DNA of 64,000 nt from Variovorax sp. JS1663 (GCF_002157355.1 NZ_LYMK01000001.1:186001-250000); one strand, 5' to 3'. Counted from the first letter of the stretch, positions 37,892 through 47,121 are shown. Notes: generated from the letters alone by a model not told the origin. Translations and numbers: made by a program.

Positions 37892-38809
37892 TCAGCGCAC
37901 CAGCGTGGACTTGCCGAACAGGCTCTCGATCAGCTCCACCGCCACTTCCGCCGTGCGGTTGCGCACGTCCAGCGCCGGGTTGAGCTCGACCACGTCGAGC
38001 GAGGCGAGCCGGCCGGTGTCGGCGATCATTTCCATGCACAGCTGCATCTCGCGCCAGGTCGGCCCGCCGCGCACGCCGGTGCCCACGCCGGGAGCGTAGT
38101 CCGGGTCCAGGCAGTCGAGGTCGAAGCTCACGTGCAGGTGGGTGTCCTCGTCGATGTCCTGCAGCGCCTCGGTCATGGTGGTGCGCATGCCGTGCTCGTC
38201 GATGTGGCGCATGTCGAACACGTTCAGGCCCAGGGCGCGGATGGCCGCCTTCTCCTCCGCGTCGACGCTGCGGATGCCGATGAAGCGGATCGCGTCGAGC
38301 CCCAGCGCCGCGGGCTCGCCGCTCCAGCCGGTCAGCGCCTGCGGCCCCTGCCCGAGCAGGCAGGCCACCGGCATGCCGTGGATGTTGCCGCTGGGGCTGG
38401 TGCGCTCGGTGTTCACGTCCGAGTGCGCGTCCAGCCACAGCACGCGGAGCTTGCGCCCGGCCTGGCGCGCATGCCGGGCGATGGCGCTGATCGAGCCGAT
38501 CGCCAGGCAATGGTCGCCGCCCATCAGCAGTGGCAGGTGGCCGGCCGCCAGGGATTTCTCTACCGCCTCGTAGACCGAGCGGTTCCACTCCACCACCTCG
38601 GCCAGGTGGCGCAAGCCGTTGGCCGGCTCGGTCCAGGGCGTGGCGGGGCCGGCGAGGTTGCCGCGGTCGACGATCTCAAAGGCCAGGCGCGACAGCGTGC
38701 CGGCGATGTCCGCCACCCGCAGCGCGTCCGGCCCCATGCCGGCGCCGCGCACGCTGGCGCCGATGTCCGTGGGGGCGCCGATCAGCTCGACTGTCGTGGT
38801 GGTGGTCAT
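37892..38809 (-). CDS. rocF: Arginase
   Basis: 305 residues, ureohydrolase family. Mn ligands are visible in GGDHCLAIG, WLDAHSDVNT and SFDLDCLDPD, with the arginase-type SPSGNIHGMP loop. It hydrolyses L-arginine to ornithine and urea. It lies 21 bp after the last ABC permease gene on the same strand, at the end of the senA-transporter group. It may be cotranscribed with these genes, though no functional link to selenium is known. Confidence 0.9.
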   Translation of the reverse strand: MTTTTTVELIGAPTDIGASVRGAGMGPDALRVADIAGTLSRLAFEIVDRGNLAGPATPWTEPANGLRHLAEVVEWNRSVYEAVEKSLAAGHLPLLMGGDHCLAIGSISAIARHARQAGRKLRVLWLDAHSDVNTERTSPSGNIHGMPVACLLGQGPQALTGWSGEPAALGLDAIRFIGIRSVDAEEKAAIRALGLNVFDMRHIDEHGMRTTMTEALQDIDEDTHLHVSFDLDCLDPDYAPGVGTGVRGGPTWREMQLCMEMIADTGRLASLDVVELNPALDVRNRTAEVAVELIESLFGKSTLVR

Positions 38810-38830
38810 CGGCGCAAGCCTCCGGAGGGT

Positions 38831-39649
38831 TCAGGCAAAAGCGGGCGCGAGGCCACGCCGAAGGCGCGCGCTCGCACTGTCGACCAGGAAGACCAGCAGG
38901 AACATGGCGCCGATCACGGTCGCCGACTGTGCCTGCTGGAACAGCGAAAGATGAAAGTACAGCATCTGACCCAGCCCGCCGGCGCCGACGAAGCCGAGCA
39001 CGGCGGCCATGCGGATGTTCATTTCCCAACGGTACAACGCATAGGCCAGCCACTGGGGCCAGGCCAGCGGCAGGCTGCCGTAGGAGAAGGCCGCGACCGC
39101 GCCGCTGCCGGCCTCGCGCAAGGCGCGCTCCGGGCCTTCCGGCAGGTTCTCCAGCGTCTCGCCGAACAGCCGGCCGAACACGCCGCTGGTGTGCAGCGCC
39201 AGTGCCAGAACGCCAGCGAAGGGGCCGAGCCCGGCGGCCAGGACCATCAGCGCGGCCCACACCAGCTCGGGGACGCTGCGCAGCAGGTTGAGCAAAAAGC
39301 GCGCAGCCTGGCGCAGCGCCGGGCCGAAGCGGCCGGATGCGGGCAGCGCCAGGGCTGCTCCCCCCACCATCGCCAGCAGGGTGCCGAGCGCCGAGACGGC
39401 CAGCGTCTGCAGCGCGCCCCAGGCCGTCCTGGCGAGGAAGGCGCTCGACAGGTCCGGCGGGAAAAATTCGGTCACGAAGCGCGCCATCGAGGCCAGCGAC
39501 TCGTGCGCCACGAGGGCCCGGAAGTCGATCCCGAGGTAGAGGAAGCTCGCGATCACCGCAGCCAGGATCGCGACGGTGGCGAGCACGCAGGCCACGCAAG
39601 GGCCCGCGGCGCGTGCTCGCTCGGAAGCCGTCGCGCGCGAGGCGGTCAT
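38831..39649 (-). CDS. PhnE-like ABC transporter permease, second subunit
   Basis: 272 residues with about six hydrophobic helices and a binding-protein-dependent transport EAA loop (ALREAGSGAVAAFSYGSLP). The ending [25 protein letters not shown] is typical of PhnE-type permeases. Its ATG overlaps the stop of the other permease gene (ATGA). It pairs with the 39646-40491 product as a heterodimer fed by the periplasmic protein beside senA. Confidence 0.86.
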   Translation of the reverse strand: MTASRATASERARAAGPCVACVLATVAILAAVIASFLYLGIDFRALVAHESLASMARFVTEFFPPDLSSAFLARTAWGALQTLAVSALGTLLAMVGGAALALPASGRFGPALRQAARFLLNLLRSVPELVWAALMVLAAGLGPFAGVLALALHTSGVFGRLFGETLENLPEGPERALREAGSGAVAAFSYGSLPLAWPQWLAYALYRWEMNIRMAAVLGFVGAGGLGQMLYFHLSLFQQAQSATVIGAMFLLVFLVDSASARLRRGLAPAFA

Positions 39650-40491
39650 GCGAGCCACTTCCGCAGGCCCGCGCTGAGGGCGTCCGCCAGGAAGACGAGC
39701 AGCAGGAACACGACCAGGATGCTGCAAGCCTCTCCGCCGTTCAGCATCTTCATCGACTGGTCCATGAGCTGTCCCAGCCCACCGGCGCCGACGAAGCCCA
39801 TCACCACCGAGGCGCGCACCGCGCATTCCCAGCGGTAGACGGTGTAGGAGGCCAGTTCCTGCGCCGCGCCCGGCAGCAGCCCGTAGCCCAGGGCCGCGAG
39901 GCGTCCGCTGCCGGCCTCGAGCAGCGCGCGGGCGGGCCGCGTGTCGCCCGACTCGAGGATCTCCGCGTAGACCTTGCCGAGCATGCCGGCGTAGGTGATC
40001 GCCAGCGCCAGCACGCCGGCCGCCGGACCCAGGCCGAAGGCGCGCACCAGGACCAGCGCCCACACCAGCTCAGGGATGGCGCGCAGCATGGTGAGCACAC
40101 CGCGGGCGGCAGTGCGCAGCAGTCCGCCGCGCCAGCGTCCGGGCCCTGGGCCGATGCGCGAGACCGACAGCGAGCGCGTCGACACGAAGGCCAGCGGCAC
40201 GGCCAGTGCGAAGGCCAGCGTCACGCCCGCCGTCGCCATGGCCAGCGTCTCCAGCGTGGCGCGCGCCAGCAGGCCGAGAAACTCCGCCGACAGTGCCGGT
40301 GGCAGGAAGCCGGCCAGGAAGCCGCCCATCGCGCGCAGGCCGGCCGGCGCCAGGAGCGCCTGCGGCTTGAACTCGGCGATCACCAGCATCGGCCACAGCA
40401 CCACCAGCGCCAGCAGCAGGGCGCTCAGGCGGCGGCGCGCGAGCGGGTCGCGCGGGTCTCGCCGCTGGGCGGGATGCGGCAGCGTGCTCAT
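39646..40491 (-). CDS. PhnE-like ABC transporter permease, first subunit
   Basis: 281 residues with several hydrophobic helices, [25 protein letters not shown] and the EAA-type [19 protein letters not shown], ending [22 protein letters not shown]. It overlaps the ATPase gene by four bases and the next permease gene by four bases, so all three are translationally coupled. It is part of the transporter downstream of senA. Confidence 0.86.
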   Translation of the reverse strand: MSTLPHPAQRRDPRDPLARRRLSALLLALVVLWPMLVIAEFKPQALLAPAGLRAMGGFLAGFLPPALSAEFLGLLARATLETLAMATAGVTLAFALAVPLAFVSTRSLSVSRIGPGPGRWRGGLLRTAARGVLTMLRAIPELVWALVLVRAFGLGPAAGVLALAITYAGMLGKVYAEILESGDTRPARALLEAGSGRLAALGYGLLPGAAQELASYTVYRWECAVRASVVMGFVGAGGLGQLMDQSMKMLNGGEACSILVVFLLLVFLADALSAGLRKWLA

Positions 40492-41318
40492 CGGCAGGCG
40501 GCCGCGGGCATGGGCATGCGCAGGCGGTCGAGCTCGAAGCCGGCGGCCTGGGTCGGCAGCAGGCTGCCTTCGGTCGCGTAGAGCTCCTGCAGCATCGCGC
40601 GGCTGACCTCGCCGGCCGGCGCATCGAAGGCCACGCTGCCGGCGCGCAGGCCGACGATGCGGTCGAACCACTTGAGCGCCAGGTCCACCGCGTGCAGCGA
40701 GGCCAGCAGCGTCGCGCCGGTGTCCCGGCTCTGGGCGACCAGTTCGCCCACCGCCAGGTCGGCCAGCGCCGGGTCGAGGGCCGAGACCGGCTCGTCGGCC
40801 AGGAGCAGCTCGGGCGCCTGGTAGAGCACCCGCGCCATGCCGACGCGCTGCAACTGGCCGCCGGAGAGCCGGTCGCAGCGGTCGAACAACCGGTCCGCCA
40901 GATCGAGCCGTGCCAGCGCGGCCTGCGCGCCGGCGATGTCGGAGGGCATGAGCAGCGAGGCCAATGCCCGCGCGGCCGACCAGCGGCCCAGCCGCCCGGC
41001 CAGCACCGCGGTGATGACGCGCAGGCGCGGCGGGATCGGCGGCGACTGGTGGATCAGTCCGATGCGCGCGCGCAGCTTGCGCAGCTCCGCCGCGCGCAGC
41101 TGCCAGGGATGCGCCCCCAGCAGCGCGACCCGGCCCTCGCTGACGCGCAGCCCCGCTCCGGCGATGCGCAGCAGGCTGGTCTTGCCCGCGCCCGAGGGGC
41201 CGATCACGGCCACGCGCGCGCCCGGCGCCAGGCGCAGCGTCACGCCCTGGAGCGCACGCTGGCCGTTCGCGTGGACCAGGCCGACGTCCTCCAGCGCCAG
41301 CGCGGCTTCGGCGGTCAA
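40488..41318 (-). CDS. PhnC-like ABC transporter ATPase
   Basis: 276 residues from a TTG start 13 bp after the binding-protein gene. Walker A is GPSGAGKTS, signature [13 protein letters not shown] and Walker [14 protein letters not shown]. It resembles PhnC of phosphate/phosphite/phosphonate importers, but no C-P lyase or phosphonatase gene is nearby. Location directly downstream of senA suggests selenium oxyanion uptake. Confidence 0.87.
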   Translation of the reverse strand: MTAEAALALEDVGLVHANGQRALQGVTLRLAPGARVAVIGPSGAGKTSLLRIAGAGLRVSEGRVALLGAHPWQLRAAELRKLRARIGLIHQSPPIPPRLRVITAVLAGRLGRWSAARALASLLMPSDIAGAQAALARLDLADRLFDRCDRLSGGQLQRVGMARVLYQAPELLLADEPVSALDPALADLAVGELVAQSRDTGATLLASLHAVDLALKWFDRIVGLRAGSVAFDAPAGEVSRAMLQELYATEGSLLPTQAAGFELDRLRMPMPAAACR

Positions 41319-41331
41319 GAGGGCGGCCCGG

Positions 41332-42195
41332 CTATTTCAGGAGCCCGGCGGCGCGCGCGGCCGACTCGATGCTGTCGTAGTTCGAGGCCTTGGTGGGGAT
41401 GAACTTCGAGGCCCGCTGCAGCGAGAGGATTTCCTGGTGCGCCGGCTCGGCTGCGTTGAGCTTGAGGAAAGCCTCGGTGATCTTCTTCTGCAGCGCGGCG
41501 TCCAGGCCCGGCCGCGCGGTCCAGTTGTAGTCGTAGTAGGGCGCGGTGGTGGCCAGTACGCGCACCTTGGCGGCGTTCGGGTTCTTCGCTTCGACCAGCT
41601 TGTCCAGGACCGAGGCGTTGAGCGCACCCGCCTCGGCCCGGCCGGCCGCCACGAAGGCGACGGTGGCGTCGTGCGCGCCAGAGAAGGCGACCGTCTTGAA
41701 GTCCTTGTCGGGGTCGAGGCCGGCCTGCATCAGAAAGTAGCGCGGCATCAGGTGGCCCGAGGTGGAGGAAGGCGAGCCGAAGGCGAAGGTGGAGCCCCGC
41801 AGGTCGGTCAGCGTCTTGGCCTTGCTGTCGGTGGGCACGATGAACTTGCTGGTGAAGACCTCGTCCTCCGCCCGCTGCACCAGCGGCACCGCGCCGCCCT
41901 GCGTGCGCAGCTTGGCCTGCACGAAGGTGAAGCCGCCGAGCCAGGCGAGGTCGATCTTGTTCGTGGCCAGGCCCTCGACCACGGCCGCGTAGTCCGTGAC
42001 CGGTGTGAACTGCACGTCGGCGCCGGTCTCCTTCTTGAGGTACTCGCCCAGCGGCTTGAATTTGCGCTGCAGCTCGGTGGGGGCCTCGTCGGGGATGGCC
42101 GAGACGCGCAGGATGGTGGTCTGCGCCTGCAGCGGGAGGTGGGCGGCGAGGCCCAGCAGGCAGAGGAGTGCGGTCTGGAGTAGTTGGCGTTTCAT
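41332..42195 (-). CDS. PhnD-like periplasmic binding protein, putative selenium oxyanion binder
   Basis: 287 residues with a signal peptide to about residue 25 (LPLQAQ). The body has [58 protein letters not shown] and [24 protein letters not shown], typical of PhnD-type proteins. A distinct branch of this family that co-occurs with SelD and the SenB-type glycosyltransferase has been annotated as a putative selenate-binding protein. The gene starts 34 bp after senA on the same strand. Ligand identity is inference. Confidence 0.84.
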   Translation of the reverse strand: MKRQLLQTALLCLLGLAAHLPLQAQTTILRVSAIPDEAPTELQRKFKPLGEYLKKETGADVQFTPVTDYAAVVEGLATNKIDLAWLGGFTFVQAKLRTQGGAVPLVQRAEDEVFTSKFIVPTDSKAKTLTDLRGSTFAFGSPSSTSGHLMPRYFLMQAGLDPDKDFKTVAFSGAHDATVAFVAAGRAEAGALNASVLDKLVEAKNPNAAKVRVLATTAPYYDYNWTARPGLDAALQKKITEAFLKLNAAEPAHQEILSLQRASKFIPTKASNYDSIESAARAAGLLK

Positions 42196-42229
42196 GGTGT
42201 CGTGCCCCGTGGAGGAGAGGTCTGCCAGT

Positions 42230-43417
42230 TTACGGAGATGCGGCAGTCCGGAAGCCCGCGAAGACATCGGTGCGGCCGGGCTGGAAGAAGTTGCGGTAGC
42301 GCACGTCGTGCAGCCGCGCATGGGTGGCGAAGGCGCCGCCGCGCAGCTCGCGATGATCGCCGAACCAGGGCGCCGAATAGTCGCGGTAGGGGCCTGGCGC
42401 AAAACCCGGATAGGGCAAAAAGGTGTCGGCCGTCCATTCCCAGACGCTGCCGCCCCACGTGAAGCGCGCCTGCGTGGCAGCTGCGTGCTCCCATTCGGCG
42501 GCGCGCGGCAGGCGGCGGCCGGCCCACCGGGCATAGGCCTCGGCTTCCCAGGCGCTCACGTGGAGGACAGGCTGCGCCGGGTCCAGCGGCAACCAGCGAT
42601 CGAACCACCGGTGCTCCCATTCCTGCGCGACGAGCCGCCATCTCGCGGGGTGGCCATGCGGGTGCGTCGCGCGCCAGCGGCCTGCCTCGCCGGGCCAGAA
42701 GGCCGGGTCGTCGTAGCCGCCCGCTTCCACGAAACGCAGGTAGTGGCCGGCGGTGACGGGCGTGGCGTCGACCTCGAAGGCGTCCAGCGCGACTTCATGC
42801 GCATCGCGCTCGTTGTCGAAGGCGAAGCCGGGGCGGGCTGCGGGCCAGCCGATCGTCGCCGTGGCCGCCGGCAGCGCGATCGCCGGCGCCTGTGCCAGGC
42901 GCGGCAAGTCCGCCATGCCGGCGGGCGCGGGATAGCCCAGCGTCGCGCGCGACCACGCGAAGGCCTCGTCGTGCATGTCCTCATGGAACAGCACCAGGCG
43001 GTGGAAATATTGCGCCTCGTCGTCGGCGGCGGCCCGGTCCAGCGCTTCGAGGCAGGCATCCAGCTGCGCATCGAGCCGCGCGCCCAGCGCGTCGCGCGTA
43101 GGGAGCGGCGCGGACCAGCGCGCCAGGTGGGCCAGCCGGGCCGAATCGAACAGTGCATCGGGGCCCGCGATACGCGCCGGTGCGCTGGCCTGCACCAGGC
43201 CGCGCGCGTCGACCGCGTGCGGTCCGCGCAGCACCCAGAACTCGCCGAACCAGGCCAGGTGCGCCAGTTCCCACGCCACCAGGTTCACGCCGGCCTGGCG
43301 CGGGACTTGCCATTGCGCATCGTCGAGGTCGAAGGTCCAGGCCCGCGTGCGCGCACGGGCTTCGCGCAGCGCCTCGGCGAGCGCTCTGCCGGCCAGCGTG
43401 CGGGCCTCAGCAGCCAT
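42230..43417 (-). CDS. senA: Selenoneine synthase SenA (EgtB-like non-heme iron enzyme)
   Basis: 395 residues from the ATG at 43417. The N-terminal DinB-like four-helix part carries the three iron-binding histidines: His53 in WELAHLAWF, then His145 and His149 in FHEDMHDE (the HxxxHxE motif of EgtB). The C-terminal FGE/sulfatase-modifying fold has AWEAEAYARWAGRRLPRAAEWE, WGGSVWEWTADTF, ELRGGAFATH and RYRNFFQPGRTDVFAGFR. SenA uses oxygen to couple a selenosugar to hercynine on the way to selenoneine. Ordinary EgtB proteins share the fold; the assignment to SenA rests on the divergent senB-selD pair. It is the first gene of a minus-strand group leading into a selenium-type ABC importer. Confidence 0.9.
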   Translation of the reverse strand: MAAEARTLAGRALAEALREARARTRAWTFDLDDAQWQVPRQAGVNLVAWELAHLAWFGEFWVLRGPHAVDARGLVQASAPARIAGPDALFDSARLAHLARWSAPLPTRDALGARLDAQLDACLEALDRAAADDEAQYFHRLVLFHEDMHDEAFAWSRATLGYPAPAGMADLPRLAQAPAIALPAATATIGWPAARPGFAFDNERDAHEVALDAFEVDATPVTAGHYLRFVEAGGYDDPAFWPGEAGRWRATHPHGHPARWRLVAQEWEHRWFDRWLPLDPAQPVLHVSAWEAEAYARWAGRRLPRAAEWEHAAATQARFTWGGSVWEWTADTFLPYPGFAPGPYRDYSAPWFGDHRELRGGAFATHARLHDVRYRNFFQPGRTDVFAGFRTAASP

Positions 43418-43454
43418 CGCCGCCCGGGCCGTGGCAGCCTGCCAGAATGAAGCG

Positions 43455-44414
43455 ATGCCCAAGCCCCGCGTCCTCATCGTCTCGCCGGCGCTGGCGGAGG
43501 CCAACAACGGCAACTGGCGGACCGCTTCGCGCTGGCAGCGATTCCTGTCCGCCCAGGCCGAGGTCGAGATCGCCCGCGGCTGGGACGGCGCGCCGCACGA
43601 CGCGCTGATCGCCCTGCATGCGCGCCGGTCGGCCGAGGCGATCGCGCAGTGGCGGGCGGCGCGCCCGGCCGGTCCGCTCGCGCTGGTCCTGACGGGCACC
43701 GATGTCTACCGCGATATCGAGGAAAGCCGTGCAGCTCAACATTCGCTCCAGTGTGCCAGCGAGCTGGTGGTGCTGCAGCCCGATGCGCTCGAACGGCTCG
43801 GCCGGGCCGAGCGCGCGAAGGCCCGCGTCATCGTGCAATCGGCCAGCCGCGTGCGCGGACGGCCGTCGCAGCGCCATGTCGACCTGGTCGCGGTGGGTCA
43901 CTTGCGCGACGAGAAAGACCCGCTCACCCTCATGGCCGCCGCGCGCCGGCTGCCCGCGGACACGCCGATCCGCATCGTGCACATCGGCGAGGCGCTGGCG
44001 CCCGAGCTCGGCGAGGCTGCGCGCCGCACCATGGCCGAATGCCCGCGCTACCGCTGGCTGGGCGGCCTGCCGCGAGAGGCCGCGAGGCGCTGGATCGCCC
44101 GTGCGCGCGCCCTGGTGCACATGAGCCGCATGGAAGGCGGCGCGCAGGTGGTCATCGAGGCGGTGCGCTCCGGCGTGCCGGTGCTGGCCAGCCGCATCGG
44201 CGGCAATCTGGGCCTGCTGGGCGAGGACTACGAAGGCTGCTTCCCGGTGGGCGACGACGCGGCGCTGGCCGCGCTGATGCAGCGTTTCGCGGCCGAGCAG
44301 GCCTTCGCGGCACGGCTGAGGGCGCAGTGCGCGCTGCGCGAGCCGGGGTTCAGCCCTGCGGCCGAGCGGAACAATGTGCGGCGCCTGCTGCACGATCTGC
44401 TGGCATCTCCATAA
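43455..44414 (+). CDS. senB: Selenosugar synthase SenB (glycosyltransferase-like)
   Basis: 319 residues, a GT-B fold protein of the TIGR04348 type. The start PKPRVLIVSPALAEANNGNW with NNGNWRTASRWQ, LVLTGTDVYRD, VAVGHLRDEKDP and the nucleotide-sugar binding MEGGAQVVIEAVRSGVPVLAS and GNLGLLG are visible. SenB uses a UDP-sugar and selenophosphate to make a 1-selenosugar. It starts 37 bp from senA on the opposite strand and is followed at 24 bp by selD, the supplier of selenophosphate. Confidence 0.9.
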   Translation: MPKPRVLIVSPALAEANNGNWRTASRWQRFLSAQAEVEIARGWDGAPHDALIALHARRSAEAIAQWRAARPAGPLALVLTGTDVYRDIEESRAAQHSLQCASELVVLQPDALERLGRAERAKARVIVQSASRVRGRPSQRHVDLVAVGHLRDEKDPLTLMAAARRLPADTPIRIVHIGEALAPELGEAARRTMAECPRYRWLGGLPREAARRWIARARALVHMSRMEGGAQVVIEAVRSGVPVLASRIGGNLGLLGEDYEGCFPVGDDAALAALMQRFAAEQAFAARLRAQCALREPGFSPAAERNNVRRLLHDLLASP

Positions 44415-44438
44415 TCGCCCTGTACTCCGGAAGCGCCC

Positions 44439-45509
44439 ATGAACGACCGAACGCCCGCCTCCCTCTCTCCGGCCCTGCGCCTGACCAGCTTCTCCCACGG
44501 CGGCGGCTGCGGCTGCAAGATCGCGCCAGGGGTGTTGTCCGAAATCCTGAAGAAGAGCGGCAGCGGGCTGATCCCGCCCGAGCTGCTCGTCGGCATCGAG
44601 ACGGCCGACGATGCCGCGGTCTACCAGCTCAACGACGAGCAGGCACTGATCGCGACCACCGATTTCTTCATGCCCATCGTCGACGATCCCTTCGACTTTG
44701 GCCGCATCGCCGCAACCAACGCGATCAGCGACGTGTATGCGATGGGCGGCACGCCGATCATGGCGCTGGCCCTGGTGGCGATGCCGGTCAACCAGTTGCC
44801 GCTGGAAGTCATCGGCGAAGTGGTGCGCGGCGGCCAGGCGGTGTGCCGCGAGGCCGGCATCCCGATCGCCGGCGGCCACACGATCGACTCGGTCGAGCCG
44901 ATCTATGGCCTGGTCGTGATGGGGCTGGTGCATCCGAAGCGGCTCAAGCGCAACGCCGATGCGAAGGCGGGCGACCTGCTGGTGCTGGGCAAGCCCCTGG
45001 GCGTGGGCGTGCTGTCGGCCGCGCTGAAGAAGGAGAAGCTCGATGCAGAGGGTTATGCGCAGTTGATCGCGTCCACCACGCGGCTCAACAAGCCGGGCAC
45101 GGCGCTGGCCGCGATCGAGGGCGTGCATGCACTGACCGACGTCACCGGCTTCGGCCTGGCCGGGCACACGCTGGAGATGGCGCGCGGCGCGGGCTTGCGC
45201 GCGGTGATCGACTGGGCCCAGGTGCCGCTGCTGCCGCGCGTCGAGGCGATGGCGGCCGAGGGCTTCGTCACCGGTGCATCGGGACGCAACTGGGCCGGCT
45301 ACGGCGCCGAGGTCGAACTCGACCCGGCGCTGGCGCCCGTGGTGCGTGACCTGGTGTGCGATCCGCAGACCTCGGGCGGCTTGCTGGTGAGCTGCGCGCC
45401 TGGCGCCGTGCAGGAAGTGCTGGCGCTGTTCCAGGCGCAGGGCTTCGAGTCTGCGCGCGTGATCGGCCGCATGGAAACCGGCCCGGCCGGCCTGCGCGTC
45501 AGCGCGTAG
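44439..45509 (+). CDS. selD: Selenophosphate synthetase SelD (SenC)
   Basis: 356 residues with GGAAG before the ATG. The flexible N-terminal active site is FSHGGGCGCKIAP: Cys24, Cys26 and Lys27, corresponding to Cys17-x-Cys19-Lys20 of E. coli SelD. It has cysteine, not selenocysteine. DDAAVYQL, TTDFFMPIVDDPFDFG, NAISDVYAMGGTP and QTSGGLLVS complete the PurM/SelD fold. It makes selenophosphate from selenide and ATP. Here it feeds SenB (role SenC); it may also serve selenoprotein or selenouridine synthesis, but no selA, selB or mnmH is in the window. Its last 11 bases overlap the converging acyltransferase gene. Confidence 0.95.
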   Translation: MNDRTPASLSPALRLTSFSHGGGCGCKIAPGVLSEILKKSGSGLIPPELLVGIETADDAAVYQLNDEQALIATTDFFMPIVDDPFDFGRIAATNAISDVYAMGGTPIMALALVAMPVNQLPLEVIGEVVRGGQAVCREAGIPIAGGHTIDSVEPIYGLVVMGLVHPKRLKRNADAKAGDLLVLGKPLGVGVLSAALKKEKLDAEGYAQLIASTTRLNKPGTALAAIEGVHALTDVTGFGLAGHTLEMARGAGLRAVIDWAQVPLLPRVEAMAAEGFVTGASGRNWAGYGAEVELDPALAPVVRDLVCDPQTSGGLLVSCAPGAVQEVLALFQAQGFESARVIGRMETGPAGLRVSA

Positions 45510-47121
45510 CCGCGGCGGCCGGGCCGCGGGCCGGCGCCTTGCGTGCGGCAGGACGCTTGGCGGCCTTGGCGGGTGCCGCCTCGGGCGCAGCCGCCTTGCG
45601 CGGGGCGCGCGCTCGTGGCGGTGCTTTTGCTGCCGTGGGCTGTGGCGCGGCCTCGGGCGGCGCTTTCACTTCCTTCGCCGCCGCTGTTGCCGCAGGCGCA
45701 TCGAGCGTCTTCACGCGTTCCTGGATCGCGCGGTGCTCATCGAGCAGGTAGTCCGCGATCACGTCCACGTCCGGCACCGCGCGGCGGCAGGCGATCAGGC
45801 CGAAGTCCAGGCTGCCGTTGTAGCTCTGCACCGTCATGTTGAGCGCCATGCCGTGGCTGGGGATCGACACCGGGTAGTAGGTCAGCAGCTTCGCCCCCGC
45901 GAAGTAGAGCGCGGCCTGGGCGCCCGGCACGTTGGAGATCACCACGTTCGCCACCGGCGGCAGCCGGTCCGCCAGCCGCGAACGGCCGTACATCGAGGCC
46001 AGGCCGGACATCAGCCAGGGCGCGCCGAAGGAGGGAAAGTCGGTCGGAATCGCAGCCTTGATGTTGCCGATCAGGTCCTTGGCCGCCGCCGAGGACTCGC
46101 GGATGCGCGCGATGCGCTCGACCGGGTCGGCCACGTCGGTCGCCAGCGTCATCACCGTCATCGACACCTGGTTGTCGGGCGAGGTGTCGCCCGGCGCGCG
46201 CAGCGTGACGGGGATGGCCGCGCTCATCGGCTTCTTGGGCAGCTTGCCGTGGTCCGCCAGGTAGCGCCGCAGCGCGCCGGCGCAGATGCCCATCACCACG
46301 TCGTTGAGGCTGGCGCCCAGCTTCTTGCCGGCCTGCTTGACCTCGGCCAGCGGGATCGAGCGGACGGCATAGGCCCGCTGGTTGGTGATGGCCACGTTCA
46401 ATAGCGTGCGCGGCCCCAGCAGGTTGAGGTTCTTCGGCACCTGCCAGGGGCCCGCGCCCTCGCTGCGGGGCTGCGGCACGACCAGGCTCTGCACCGCGCG
46501 CGCCATGTCGGGAAAGGTCTTCACCAGCTTCACGTACTGCTGCAGCGTGTTGCTGATCGCGGCGCCCGCCAGCTCGGCCACGCCCAGCTGGTAGCGGTTG
46601 CTGCGGCGTGCCTTCTGGCGCGGCGGCTTGATCGGCTCGGGATGCGGCTCCAGCGTCATGATGGCCTGCGCGAAGGCGGCGCCGGCCTGGCCGTCGATGC
46701 CCGCATGGTGGACCTTCGTGTACATCGCGTGGCGACCACCCTGCAGGCCGTCGATCACGTAGAACTCCCACAGCGGGCGGCTGCGGTCCATCAGCGTGGA
46801 ATGCAGGCGGCCCACGTACTGCTCGAGCTGGCGCAACGTGCCCGGGCGCGGCAGGGTGACGCGGCGCACGTGGTAGTCGAGGTCCACGTCCTCGTCCTCC
46901 ACCCACACCGGGTTCGACAGCTCGAAGGGCATCAGCGCCAGCTTGCGCGTGAAGATCTCCGACAGGTGCAGGCGGTTCGCCACGTGGGCCTTCACGTCCT
47001 CGTAGAAGTCGCCCTTGTAGCCCGCAGGCAGCTCCAGCAGGTGCAGGCCGCCGACGTGCATCGGCGTCTCCGGCGTCTCGGTGTGCAGAAAGGTCGCGTC
47101 CAGGCCGCTCAGGTGTTGCAT
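45499..47121 (-). CDS. Wax ester synthase/diacylglycerol acyltransferase (WS/DGAT) with basic C-terminal tail
   Basis: 540 residues from an ATG with GGAGGAG upstream. The acyltransferase motif HHxxxDG is His138-His139-AGI-Asp143-Gly144. Other family blocks are PLWEFYVIDGL, NDVVMGICAGALR, SNVPG and SIPSHGMALNMTVQSYNG. It esterifies acyl-CoA to fatty alcohols or diacylglycerol for storage lipid. Unusually, residues from about 473 form an Ala/Lys/Pro/Arg-rich tail (APRKAAAPEAAPAKAAKRPAARK) like histone H1 or PhaF. Similar tails occur in the next two genes across the 303-bp divergent gap. Confidence 0.88.
   Translation of the reverse strand: MQHLSGLDATFLHTETPETPMHVGGLHLLELPAGYKGDFYEDVKAHVANRLHLSEIFTRKLALMPFELSNPVWVEDEDVDLDYHVRRVTLPRPGTLRQLEQYVGRLHSTLMDRSRPLWEFYVIDGLQGGRHAMYTKVHHAGIDGQAGAAFAQAIMTLEPHPEPIKPPRQKARRSNRYQLGVAELAGAAISNTLQQYVKLVKTFPDMARAVQSLVVPQPRSEGAGPWQVPKNLNLLGPRTLLNVAITNQRAYAVRSIPLAEVKQAGKKLGASLNDVVMGICAGALRRYLADHGKLPKKPMSAAIPVTLRAPGDTSPDNQVSMTVMTLATDVADPVERIARIRESSAAAKDLIGNIKAAIPTDFPSFGAPWLMSGLASMYGRSRLADRLPPVANVVISNVPGAQAALYFAGAKLLTYYPVSIPSHGMALNMTVQSYNGSLDFGLIACRRAVPDVDVIADYLLDEHRAIQERVKTLDAPAATAAAKEVKAPPEAAPQPTAAKAPPRARAPRKAAAPEAAPAKAAKRPAARKAPARGPAAAATR

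Noticed and set aside
38831..42195. Phosphonate or phosphite utilisation as the role of the PhnCDE-like genes
   Set aside because: No C-P lyase, phosphonatase, ptxD or phosphonate regulator is present. The genes continue directly from senA. Phosphonate uptake cannot be excluded but is the less likely reading.
42230..43417. Ordinary EgtB ergothioneine synthase
   Set aside because: The fold and iron ligands are shared, but the gene is paired with SenB and SelD, not EgtD, which fits selenoneine rather than ergothioneine synthesis.
44439..45509. Selenocysteine-containing SelD
   Set aside because: The active-site position is a normal Cys codon (Cys24) and the frame has no internal TGA needing recoding.
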